A stretch of 64,000 nt of DNA. It comes from Malachius bipustulatus (lineage: Eukaryota; Arthropoda; Insecta; Coleoptera; Melyridae). The stretch covers positions 1,054,001 to 1,118,000 of the forward strand of contig OU342631.1 in NCBI GenBank assembly GCA_910589415.1. Reading direction: 5' to 3'. Positions 53,985-64,000 of the stretch are shown here, in pieces (the stretch's first letter is position 1; each line of letters begins with the position of its first letter). The notes under the pieces are model-generated. The model had not been told where the DNA came from and made no database searches. It saw nothing but the letters and a program-made list of their open reading frames with translations. The translations under genes and the position numbers were made by a program.

Positions 53985-54625
53985 TAGTCTAATTGACGTC
54001 TATAAATGATCCATTACGTCTAAAACCCGTTTCGGTCTAGTCGTCGATTACTAATAGATGTGTTTTAGATGCCACCATAATTACATCTACTGGTACACAT
54101 TTATTAGATGTATTTTTTACATATACTTTTGGATGAACAAATAGCAACAAATCATAATACATAAGAGTTATTTGTTTTCTCTGATGAAACACAACAAAAT
54201 ATGTGTATTTCATATGGAAATTCTCTCAATTTAATTAGATTGAAATATGGTAGATCAATCGATATCTAATAGACATATCTTAGATGTCCCCATTATTACG
54301 TCTACGGCTATACATTCAATAGATGCATTTTGAATATTTACTTTTAAATATACAAAATAGCAACAAAATCATTATACATAAGGTTTATTTTATGTCCGAT
54401 GAAACACAACAAAATATGTGGATTTTATATGAAAATCTGTCAATTTAATTAAATTGAAATGTGGTAGATCAATCGGCATTAAATAGACATTATCTTAGAT
54501 GTCCACATTATTACGTCTACCTCTACGTGTATACATTTTGTAGATGTATTTTGTAATTTTATTTTTGGATATACAAAGCAGCAACAAATTATTATACATA
54601 TTATAAATAAGAGTTTATTTGTCAT
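53985..54625. repeat. Tandem repeat, ~215-bp unit, about 2.7 copies
   Basis: AATAGA[T/C]...TTAGATG[T/C]C...ATTA[C]...TCTAC recurs near 54048, 54262 and 54478, along with AGCAACAAA and GATGAAACACAACAAAATATG blocks. Units differ by roughly a tenth to a fifth. Period about 214-216 bp. Confidence 0.8.
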
Positions 54626-54888
54626 ATCTAGCGAACGGATTATAGGCAAAGAAAAAATGCAAAATAGGCGACTTTATAGGCACATTTTTTGGGATAAAAA
54701 GGCTTAAACTTGAATCAAATAGGCAATAAATTAGGCAAATTTTACTACTAAATTCTCACTACACAGAAAAAATGAGAAACACAAATTTACGTTTATATTA
54801 TGTGCCCTAAAAATTCCTGCCGATTTCCAAAAATTTACAGCGATTTTTCTAAGATTTTGTTTTACATCAAGCACGTTATACAGGGTGT

Positions 54889-55766
54889 CCCAGCTTATAT
54901 TCGAAGCGGTCTCTGTAGACCAAACGATGAACTTTTTCAAAATTTTTTTTGAAAATTCAAGTACAGAATCACAATCGCCATAATTTAAAATTATTTTGGA
55001 GTATACAGAGTGTTCCATATGAGAGTGGCATATCAAAGTTATGTTTTTTTAAATGGAATGCTCCTATGTTATTGCATTTTTAGATTGTCTGAGAAGAGAA
55101 AATAAGATTGGCTTTTACAGTTGGTGTTTAAATTCAGAAGTTTTTGAGTTATAAACAAGTGAAAATCGTCATTTTTCAAGTTCAAGGCCCTGTACAACGA
55201 AAACGGCTAAAGATAGAGAAAAACGGTTTACATATATGTTCCTATTTTAACTTTTCATGTACTATCCTATGGTATAGAAACATTTCTACTTTCTTTGATT
55301 TTTTTATTTGGCGACGCGTGGAGAAATCTCAGAATTTTTCAAATTTTTTATCACCCTGTATAAACATTTCATCCACATCATAGGATAGTACATGAAAAGT
55401 TAAAATAGGGACATGTAAGCCGTTTTTCTCTATCTTGGACCGTTTTCGTTGTACAGGGCCTTGAACTTGAAAAATTACGATTTTCACTTGTTTATAACTC
55501 AAAGACTTCTGAATTTAAACACCAACTGTAAAAGCCAATCTTATTTTCTCTTTTCAGACAATCTAAAAATGCAATAGCCTAGGAGCATTCTTATTTAAAA
55601 AAAAAAATAACTTTGATATGCCACTGTCATATGGGACACTCTGTATACCCCAAAATAATTTAAAAATTTTGAAATTGTGATCCTGTACTTGAATGTGCAA
55701 AAATTTTTTGGAAAAAATCCATCGTTTGGCCTACAGAAACCGCTTCGAATAAGCTGGGACACAGTA
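54889..55766. mobile_element. 878-bp palindromic element, TACAGGGTGTCCCAGCTTAT ends
   Basis: Arms pair over most of their length (TTCGAAGCGGTCTCTGTAGACC and its complement). Both arms carry the shared core near 55205-55262 and 55385-55445. A smaller TIR pair (ATAATGAAGGCTATTAATACG/CGTATTAATAGCCATTAT) follows at 55797-55895. Confidence 0.9.
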
Positions 55767-55895
55767 TATTATTAGTATATTATGCAACGAGCTTATAATG
55801 AAGGCTATTAATACGTGAGTATGATGGTGAAGATACGAGCCGTTAGGCGAGTGTCTTAACCATCATAAGAGCGTATTAATAGCCATTATATCTGC

Positions 55896-56639
55896 GAGTT
55901 CCATATACTATATTTTTTTATTTCATAGAAAAGATTAAAAAGTTATATATTTTAACAATGACCCGTGTACAATTGCGCGGATCATTGAGGTTAAGATAGG
56001 TTGCTATTTGTTTACGCATATTACCAAATTTTCTCTTCGTCGTTAATATTATTCTGCTGAGACATGTTTTAGTATCAAGTTTAAAAGGCACTACTCACTA
56101 CTGCGTAATTTCTATTATGCGAAGTTCGAATTCCGAATTTTACGCTTTGATTTTGAGATTAATAATAATTTTAATAACATTGACAGCCAATAATTACGAT
56201 ATTGTTTACACGATATACCTACCTATCAAATTAATTAAGGTAACATAAAATCTTGATAAATTTTCTTTGAATGTTAGGTACTTATGTTCTAAATTAAATA
56301 AACGTTCAGAATTTTTTTTCAGAAATACAGAACTTATATCACAAGGCAATTTTTGTCGTGAGTATGACAACTCTGTGACTTCGGTTGGTTTGGACTATAT
56401 CTTACACCGTGGTTTGGATCGACCCGATTGTGAGCGAAAAGGAACCGATTCGATTGCAAATGCTCCTCTGCCATTGGATAGCTTGACCAGTGCTTTAATG
56501 AAAATTTGTATCTTAATGAGACCCATTAAAGCACTGGTGATTCATATTTAATATGCATATTAATTTTCAAGATTTCAATTTAAGTAGCTATTTCAACGAA
56601 AAATATCAATAACTATTATTAAGATGACTATTTAGTGGC
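55896..56639. other. Intergenic, one short hairpin
   Basis: ACCAGTGCTTTAATG (56489) is repeated inverted at about 56523-56537, giving a 15-bp stem with a ~19-nt loop inside a 94-codon chance-like frame. Nothing else recognised. Confidence 0.4.
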
Positions 56640-56909
56640 GAAAGGTTTGGAATTTATAAAGTTACAAAAACAAAATTATAAATGTGTATTTATGCAAGTC
56701 CTATAGTACAAATTTCGAAATATTTTTTAATAATTATTTAGAAACAATTTTTAATAGTTTGTGCTTAAATAATAATAAAATAGTTTTATGTGGTGATTTC
56801 AATATTGACTTCTTGTCAACAAAAAACAATAGCAAAAAAAATAAATTTTTAAGTTTAATGAATTCTTTCAACTTGAAACAAACTATTTATGAGCCCACAA
56901 GAGTAACTC
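56640..56909 (+). mobile_element. LINE endonuclease segment (5' part of split LINE)
   Basis: Encodes NNKIVLCGDFNIDFLS and then FLSLMNSFNLKQTIYEPTRV. GDFN and the downstream NL.......PTR pattern are the apurinic-type endonuclease of Jockey/CR1-like LINEs. The frame is cut after EPTRV by the element at 56910. Confidence 0.85.
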
Positions 56910-58450
56910 TACACTGAGAGAAATATTATTCTTGAAAGAACTAAAGGCTGAAGGTATTTCCTCCAGAGAATTAATTTAGTTATAAGAACAACTTTATCAT
57001 TTACAGTACCAAATCTTAGTTGAATTCACTAAAATTGAGCAATTGATTGAATTAAATAATTTAATTGAAGCTCATTTTGTGTAACGAAGTATTTTTCATA
57101 TTGGCATAATAATATTACTCATAGCTAACAATCTAAGAATCTGTACTGGAACATAATTTAATCCCAGCAAGTAAATATATAAAGTTATCTTGTTTAAAGG
57201 AATCAAAGATTCTTAGAAGTTAGAAATTTGTGAGACAAATACGTTTTTCTTGCCGGAGGTAGGAATAAATGTTTAACAGAATATTCCAAACATAGTTACG
57301 TGAAATATATCAGATTTTCATTATTCCAACTATGGTATGATTGTGTCAAGTAAAAATTTCTTGCGTCGTGTACTGAGAGGGTTCCATAATAGAACGTTTG
57401 TATTGAAGGAATTATACCAGAATTATGGCAATAAATATTTCTTTATTTACTGTAATAGATTCATCTAACTGTGCAACCTCAGATAAAAACACATCAGTCG
57501 CCATTATAGACGCCATCATGATGTAGCTGCGTTCGTCAAATGTGGTTGTTGCTAATAATTTATCTAAGTAAAGTTTTCTTGCTTATTTAATATAAATAAA
57601 TAGTTCGGTTTTATTATTGATATTCTTTTGCAGCTTTGTTTGTATAAATCTGACAAATCGTGAAGTTCAAATCACAGAAAGCCGTCATTACTGTTAGCTT
57701 GGTATAGGTACCTACCTACTTAAATGGATTTCAGACAAACCAAACCAATAAATGGTACAGTTTTGACTCGTCCCGGTCTACGCGTATATAACAATAATTA
57801 AAGGTAATTTATATATTTAACATTACTATGGACAAATGGATGATTAATATGGACAGCAAAATGTGCAGATACTTTTTATTGTTATATTGTTGATCGGGAT
57901 GAGGAGAGCCGTGACGCTGCGCATTTTGTACCTTTATTGAGTGGAAATTTTTTATTTATTGCTTGGGATTTCGGTTATTGGTAATATTATTATTTCACCA
58001 AGAACCGAAGTCTCAACCGCAATAAATAAAAAATTTCAAAACGAAAAGTTCAATAAAATATTACCAAATTTTTAGGTTAGGTAGGTTAGATAAGGTAGGT
58101 AGGAAAAATGCAAACTAAGATATGATTCGGAGAAGAGTTTCATTTAGTTGAGAGAACTCAAAGTAATATTGAGAGAACCTGATAATAGTTCTGCCCAGTT
58201 TTATTAAATTGACATAAGAAAGCTTAGTGTGATTCACTGAATTATTATTTAGTTCACAGCAGAAAGTTTTATTTGCAATCATTTTTATACAGTATCTTAT
58301 GGCAACTAATTCTTGGTTGGATATCTCAAATTCTGGAACTAAATAATTTAGTTGACGCAACTAAATATTTAGTTGCTCGTTATCAATTAAATAATTTAGT
58401 TGGCGGAATTGCAAATTTACTTCCGCCAATGAAAAATTTTTCTCAGTGTA
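56910..58450. mobile_element. 1.54-kb TIR element inserted in a LINE
   Basis: Terminal inverted repeats TACACTGAGAGAAAT and ATTTTTCTCAGTGTA. Left of it the LINE ends EPTRV, right of it continues NSSTCLDIFF, so the insertion is clear. Multiple TTAATTGAATTAAAT-type subterminal copies occur at both ends. Internal inverted repeat at 57937-58055. No transposase. The target duplication is not clean. Confidence 0.75.
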
Positions 58451-60010
58451 AACAGTAGCACTTGTTTAGATATTTTTTTCTACAAATATGGCAAGTGACA
58501 AAAAATAAGTTTTCAATTCTGCGCGGTTTGTCTGACCACTATATGATGGTCAGTCTGTATCAATTTTTCAGGCTTATAACAATCACGTTAGAGAAATTAA
58601 ATCAAAATTTACTTTCAGATTATTTAATTCTTATAATATGAACAATTTTTCTGAAAGTTTACCTTCCGAATTTTCTAATTTATTACTAAATAATGCCAAT
58701 AACTTAAATGATAAATTTCAAATAATAATAAATAAATATACCAATTGTTTTATTGAAATTTCCCAGAAATACCTAACTAAAATTCAATCCAATAAGAACA
58801 AATATGGATTTCTAAGGGAATAAAAACGTCTTGTAGAACTAGCAGTTTTCTGTTAAAATTATCAAAGGTAAATACGAGCAAATTTTTGAAAACCTATTTG
58901 AAAGAGATTATTCAAAAGTTTTGAATAAAATTATAAATGAAGGCTAAAACGAATTATCTTACTCATTACGATAATGCAATTACAAAATAAGGTAAAAACT
59001 ACGTAAGTATTTGGAATTTTACAAAAAATTATTAAAACACAAAAAATGTTACGTCAATTAAAGAGGTTCTTGATTCAAATAGTATTTTATTATCGAAAAT
59101 TATCGAAAAATAATATCTACATCAATTATTATATTAACAAAAGTTAAACCTCCAAATAAAAATAGTTTTTATTTGACGGATTCCAACAATGAGGAAATGC
59201 CTGTCAAAATTTAAAATCCAAAATGCCTAGTGGCTAATCTAATACCTCAAAAAATCTTCAAACAAATTTTAATGAAATATCCAGATATTTTTTGTGACTT
59301 AATAAATGAATCCTTTCGAACAGGAATAATCTAATGAAATAATCTAAAAATGTCAAATGTAGTCCCTCTAATATCTTTAAATCTGACGACAAATTGTTAT
59401 TATCAAACTACAGACCGATTTCCTTAATTCCTTCATAATCAAAAAGTAGTCGAAAAAATTGTTCACGACAAATTAATGAAATTTTTTGTTAACAAAAATT
59501 TAATATATAATCAACAATTATTATTATTATCGGTTTTTGAAAAAATAAAAATACAAATTCAGCTATGTACATTAATTATTTAACAAAAGAATTATGCAGC
59601 AAATTAGACAATAAATATACGGTAATCGGAATTTCATGTAATTTTCGTAAAGCTTTTGATAGTGTAAAGTTAGAAATCCTTTCATTAAAATTAGATCACA
59701 TTATGGGTATAAGAGATATCCCATTATTGAATTGGTTGAGGTCTTATTTGAGTAACAGGAAGACAATGATTTTATACCTAATGTTTTTGGAATTATTTTA
59801 ATTGTAATTAACTCTTTAAAGAGTTACATTAAAATAATTCCAAAAACATTAGGTATAAAATCATTCTCCAACTATAGGAAGAAATTACATGTGGAGTTCC
59901 ACAAGGTTCCATTTTGGGTCCACTATTATTCTTATGCTATATCAATGATCTACCTGGTTTCCTAAATATACCAAGTCTACTGCATGTATGACGATGATAT
60001 ACTTTCCTTA
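58451..60010 (+). mobile_element. LINE linker and reverse transcriptase segment (3' part of split LINE)
   Basis: Reads in broken frames: 58638-58823 linker (FSESLPSEFSNLL), then NYRPISLIP near 59402, SKVVEKIVHDKLMKFF, FRKAFDSVKLEILSLKL (59646-; RT motif A with the catalytic Asp), GIRDIPLLNWLRSYLSNRK, and [20 protein letters not shown] near 59892 (RT motif B). Many stops; the YADD box is not intact. Jockey/CR1-like by these motifs. A perfect inverted duplication at 59765-59865 lies inside. Confidence 0.85.
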
Positions 60011-60033
60011 TTGCTCCAAAAATTTTCAGTTAC

Positions 60034-61210
60034 ATTCTTATACCGGGTGATGAAAAATCTGATAATTTCTATCACCCTGTATAATAATTTAAACTACCTA
60101 TAATAGAGTAGCAGGTACTACATGAAAAGTTAAGATAGGGACATGTAAGCCGTTTTCCGACATCTTGAGCCGTTATCGGTGTACATATACACTGTTTTGA
60201 GAATGAAAAATTGCGATTTTCATTTGTTTTATAACTCATAAATCACTAGTCACAAATTTGAGTTATAAACACCATTATTATTACATTTTTTCAGGTAATC
60301 TGAAAATATACTAATATACAGGGTGGGGCGCGTTGAACGCCTCGGTCTGTGTAGCCTAAATCGTGCACGATTAATTTTTTTTTTAATTGGGTCTTATACA
60401 GGTTCGTATTGCCTACAACTTAAAATTATTTTGGACAATACACCATGTCTCATATGAGAGTGACATATCAAAGCTATGTTTTTTTTTTAATGGAATGCTC
60501 CTATGTTATTGCATTTTTAGATTGTCTGAGAAGAAAAAATAAGATTGGCTTTTACAGTTGGTGTTTAAATTCAGAAGTCTATGAGTTATAAACAAGTGCA
60601 AATCGTCATTTTTGACGTTCAAGGCCCTTTGTACCACGAAAACGAGTCAAGATAGAGAAAAACGGCTTACATTTTTAACTTTTTCAACTTTTTATGTACT
60701 ATCCTATGGTATAGAAACATTTGTACTTTCTTTGTTTCTTATATTTGGCGACGCGTTGAGAAATCTCAGAATTTTTCAAATTTTTTATCACCCTGTATAA
60801 ACATTTCATCTACATCATCATCATAGGATAGTACATAAAAAGTTAAAATAGGGACATGTAAGCCGTTTTTCTATATCTTGACCCGTTTTCTTGGCTTCTT
60901 CTTGATGAACTTCAAAAATGACGATTTTTACTTGTTTATATAAATCACAAACTTCTGAATTTTAAGAGCAACTGTAAAAGCCAATCTTATTTTTTCTTCT
61001 CAGACAATCTACAAAAAATGCAATAACATATAGAAGGCATTTAAAAAAACATAACTTTGATATATGTCACTCTCATATGAGACATGCTGTATTATCCAAA
61101 ATAATTTTAAGTTGTAGGTAGTATGATCCTGTATAAGACCCAATTTAAAAAAAATTTAAATCACGATTAAGGTTACACAGACTGAGGCGTTCAACGCGCC
61201 CCACCCTGCA
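60034..61210. mobile_element. Foldback pair: half element plus 894-bp palindrome
   Basis: 60034-60316 is one arm of the CATGTAAGCCG core family. 60317-61210 is a full palindrome with ends TACAGGGTGGGGCGCGTTGA and TCAACGCGCCCCACCCTGCA. Its inner arms match those of the element at 54889-55766, although the outer ends differ. Confidence 0.85.
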
Positions 61211-62710
61211 TAAGGTGTTTGATTCGAAATAAGAAAGTTCGTATTGACCACTGTTACATGATTCATAGCCTGTATAAAAAGTTTTCATTGAAAAAAATGC
61301 GCAACCAAAAATACTAATCGACGTGACGAAGCATTTTTTCCATAGAGATAGAAAAGAAAGGAGCCGCTATGATCACCTAATAGTACATTAAAAAAGGGCA
61401 TCACTGGGTGGAGCTTATAGGAGTAACAATATGGCGTCTCGACAGGGTCAGACTTAATTTTTATTTGCAAAATTTTCATAAATAAAAATGTTTCTCCCAT
61501 TTCATACATATTTTTAACACGTCTTCAGATGGATATTGCAGACCTTTTGTGTTTTTCAAGTCAATATAAAAGAATATAAAATATCCGGCAAATAATCATG
61601 GTCATTTTCAATTTTAGATTTTTAGTGTACTATGCAAGATAGGTACTGTCTTGTATATTGTTGACACTTACCTTTGTAATCTTATTTCGGAGGATTTTTT
61701 TATCAACGCAGTCTCAGGTACCAACAGCAGGTACGAACTGCACAAGAAACCATCTTTGTTTTTTCGATTTAACACCAAAAATCTTAAAGACAGTCCTTAA
61801 ATCAAATGAAACATCACAAAAAGCCTTCATACTCACGACAATAGCATAAGTTTGACATAAAAGTCGTATCAATATGGCGGACCTGATCCCATCTGTGTCA
61901 CGTCATGTCGTCTCCTCTCTATTCTATCTCTATGGTTTTTTCACACCCGTCTCTATTAAAAAAAAATAAAAAATAAAAAATCAAGATCAAAATTAATTTA
62001 CTTATATTTTTTCTAAAGTTTAAATTTAAAAACACACCATTTACGACATTTTAATATAATAATTATGATTTTTTGAAGTATTTTCAAGTTTTTACATGTT
62101 TTTTACATTTATTTATGAGTGAACAAGAGACCAATCGGTCTCGAAACGTTTCATTTGTATAAAAATATTTTTGAAAAATAGTATTTTAAAATCGAACCTA
62201 AAACCCAAAACAAAGAAGAACATTTAACAACTACCTACTAAGAAACAAGGTTCAATAAAAATAATCAAATTTATTATTGAATTTATTCCATTTGGCTTTT
62301 CCACACTTTATACTTATACAGGGTTAGAACTATTAAAGGGCCACCACAGGGATATCCTAAACCATATTGAAGATACGGAGTTCGGTTAAATTAGAGAAAA
62401 GTTGCGCTATTTTTAGATGAGTATTTTGCGAATAAGAAATTTGAAATATCCTCAGTATTTCTGGAAATATCCTGAAAAAACTGAAAACTCGATACCTATT
62501 TCTTATTTTCGTTATCTTTTAGTGTATTTTTTAACAAAAAAATACACTATTGAGGACGACATCACTTTTCGAAAATCACCCAAACTCATCAAATGTCCAC
62601 CGATCATGACCCCCAGATTACGAAAAAGTGGTTTTCCAAAATTCACCTGCCCACGATATATATATATATTTAAAAACAGTTGGTGGAAGTACGACAGTAC
62701 TTGTTGGAAC
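61211..62710. other. Intergenic with inverted segments and a single foldback arm
   Basis: 61315-61375 and 61870-61935 are imperfect inverted copies (CATAGAGATAGAA..GGAG and partner). 62320-62560 is one arm of the 15.6-kb foldback family. A hammerhead-like hairpin lies at 62127-62147. No gene recognised. Confidence 0.5.
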
Positions 62711-63433
62711 AACTTGAATTAAATTGAACTGGGAATTCTGTCGATATCTTGGGACTTAAAAAAAAGTACACTCTTTATGCTAACCAAGCTTTCGAAAATT
62801 ATTTATTTTCATCTTCAGGGCTGAAATTACATAAAATCCAATAAGGTAAAGCTACATGAATCTTATGAGAGAACTTACTACTGCATGTGAGGTTATCTTA
62901 AGAAACTTGACAAGGAATTACAGGGGCTGGTGGACCTCATGGTTGCAGGATCTTAATTAATTCTATCTTTCATGTCAGTGGTGAAATAATTAACAAAAAC
63001 AGGTGTTTTGTTTATTACATCCCTGGATTGATATCTGACGAACACATATTACACATATTATAATTAAATTTTAACTTTGTGACTGTGAATTGTGTAATAT
63101 GTGTTCGTCAGATATCAATCCAGGGATGTAATAAACAAAACACCTGTTTTTGTTAATTATTTCACCACTGACATGAAAGATAGAATTAATTAAGATCCTG
63201 CAACCATGGGTCCACCAGCCCCTGTAATTCCTTGTCAAGTTTCTTAAGATAACCTCACATGCAGTAGTAAGTTCTCTCATAAGATTCATGTAGCTTTACC
63301 TTATTGGATTTTATGTAATTTCAGCCCTGAAGATGAAAATAAATAATTTTCGAAAGCTTGGTTAGCATAAAGAGTGTACTTTTTTTAAGTCCCAAGATAT
63401 CGACAGAATTCCCAGTTCAATTTAATTCAAGTT
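62711..63433. repeat. 723-bp near-perfect palindrome
   Basis: Arms 62711-63055 and 63090-63433 are almost exact complements (for example AACTTGAATTAAATTGAACT and its complement at the ends), with a short unpaired centre around 63060-63090. The outer arms carry a CTGAAGATG...CGAAAG hairpin. No coding function is visible. Confidence 0.92.
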
Positions 63434-63446
63434 ATATATATTTATA

Positions 63447-64000
63447 TACAGGGTGTCTCTGAAAGGTGCGGAAAAAAAGCTACCACAAATTCCTGAGGCC
63501 TAAATAAGTCGATCTAACCCAACTTATCTCTGTCCAAAAGTGGATGATTTCGAAGATACAGGGTGTCAAAAGTTCAATTTGGTTTCCGTTTTTCTTAAAT
63601 AACTTTTTCAATAATTGGTATATTTTCACAATATTCGGCTGAAGAGGCTTTTGTGGGGTGAAAAATTAAAAACTGCAATCATTTTTATTGTAAAATTTAG
63701 AGGGCGCCACCTGCGGTACCTTGAACACATTCAAAACGAACTATCTTTTTTGGGCCACTCTGTATTTAACTTTTAAATAAAAATTCTTATTCTCCAACGT
63801 CTTTTACCAAAAAAAGGCATACGTGGTAAGAGTTGATTTGAGCAGCCGTTTCTGAGATATCTGGATTTAAGAAAATCACTACGTGCATGGCCAGGCCTAA
63901 GTAAGTAGTTATTAGTAATTATTGTAATAATTAAACACAATTTGAAGTGAAGGCATTGAATTAAAATTATTTTACTTAAAGGCCATACCAGGTTTCAGGT
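63447..64000. mobile_element. Left part of another TACAGGGTG foldback, cut by the window end
   Basis: Starts TACAGGGTGTCTCTGAAAGG directly after the palindrome at 62711-63433. Segments such as TTTCTGAGATATCTGG and GGGCGCCACCTGCGG resemble the usual foldback arms, but the second arm would be outside the window. Confidence 0.5.

Noticed and set aside
56480..56545. 15-bp stem hairpin as a microRNA precursor
   Set aside because: Stem too short and loop context not typical; no evidence of expression.
58070..58105. TTAGG-like repeats, as in insect telomeres
   Set aside because: Only a few irregular TTAGG/TAGG units; not a telomeric array.
61285..61509. 74-codon minus frame
   Set aside because: Overlaps an inverted-repeat segment and shows no recognisable motif.

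Overview
The window is AT-rich eukaryotic DNA with spliced coding exons, long introns and very dense old transposon debris. It is most likely from an insect. A beetle is my guess, because many inverted-repeat elements end in TATACAGGGTG, but the sequence does not prove it. Nothing looks bacterial.

The main host gene is on the + strand from 3,870 (or further upstream) to 39,319. Fifteen exons join in one open frame of 835 codons plus a stop. It encodes a Rho guanine-nucleotide exchange factor of the PLEKHG5 type: the end of a Raf-RBD/ubiquitin-like domain, a Ser-rich linker, a DH domain, a PH domain and a disordered Ser/Pro-rich tail. Its first exons are not in the window or were not found. 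The introns (up to 12.9 kb) are full of foldback elements. They also hold LINE fragments (8.9-9.6 kb and 23.8-25.1 kb), a solo LTR candidate (18.2 kb), a repeat block with a Tc1-like transposase relic (18.5-21.6 kb) and a Penelope-like fragment (31.8-32.7 kb).

From 40 to 48 kb there is intergenic DNA. It holds a palindrome just past the gene, a foldback with a piggyBac-like MITE in its loop (41.5-42.3 kb), a tiny LINE tail with clean target duplications (42.5 kb), two LTR-like units (43.0-43.4 and 43.8-45.2 kb), a 1.39-kb terminal-inverted-repeat element full of one short motif (45.6-47.0 kb) and a Harbinger/MADF-like element (47.3-47.9 kb). The second LTR-like unit carries eight successive hairpins that share a 7-nt loop, ANGTTG(A/C), on unrelated stems. 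That is the most striking unexplained structure here.

From 49.7 to 50.6 kb a small minus-strand THAP zinc-finger gene or recent pseudogene can be read. From 51 to 64 kb there is another MITE, a 215-bp tandem repeat, a LINE (endonuclease and reverse transcriptase) split by a DNA element, and several long, nearly perfect palindromes. No tRNA, rRNA, CRISPR or operon features were seen. All assignments come from reading the sequence; no database search was run.
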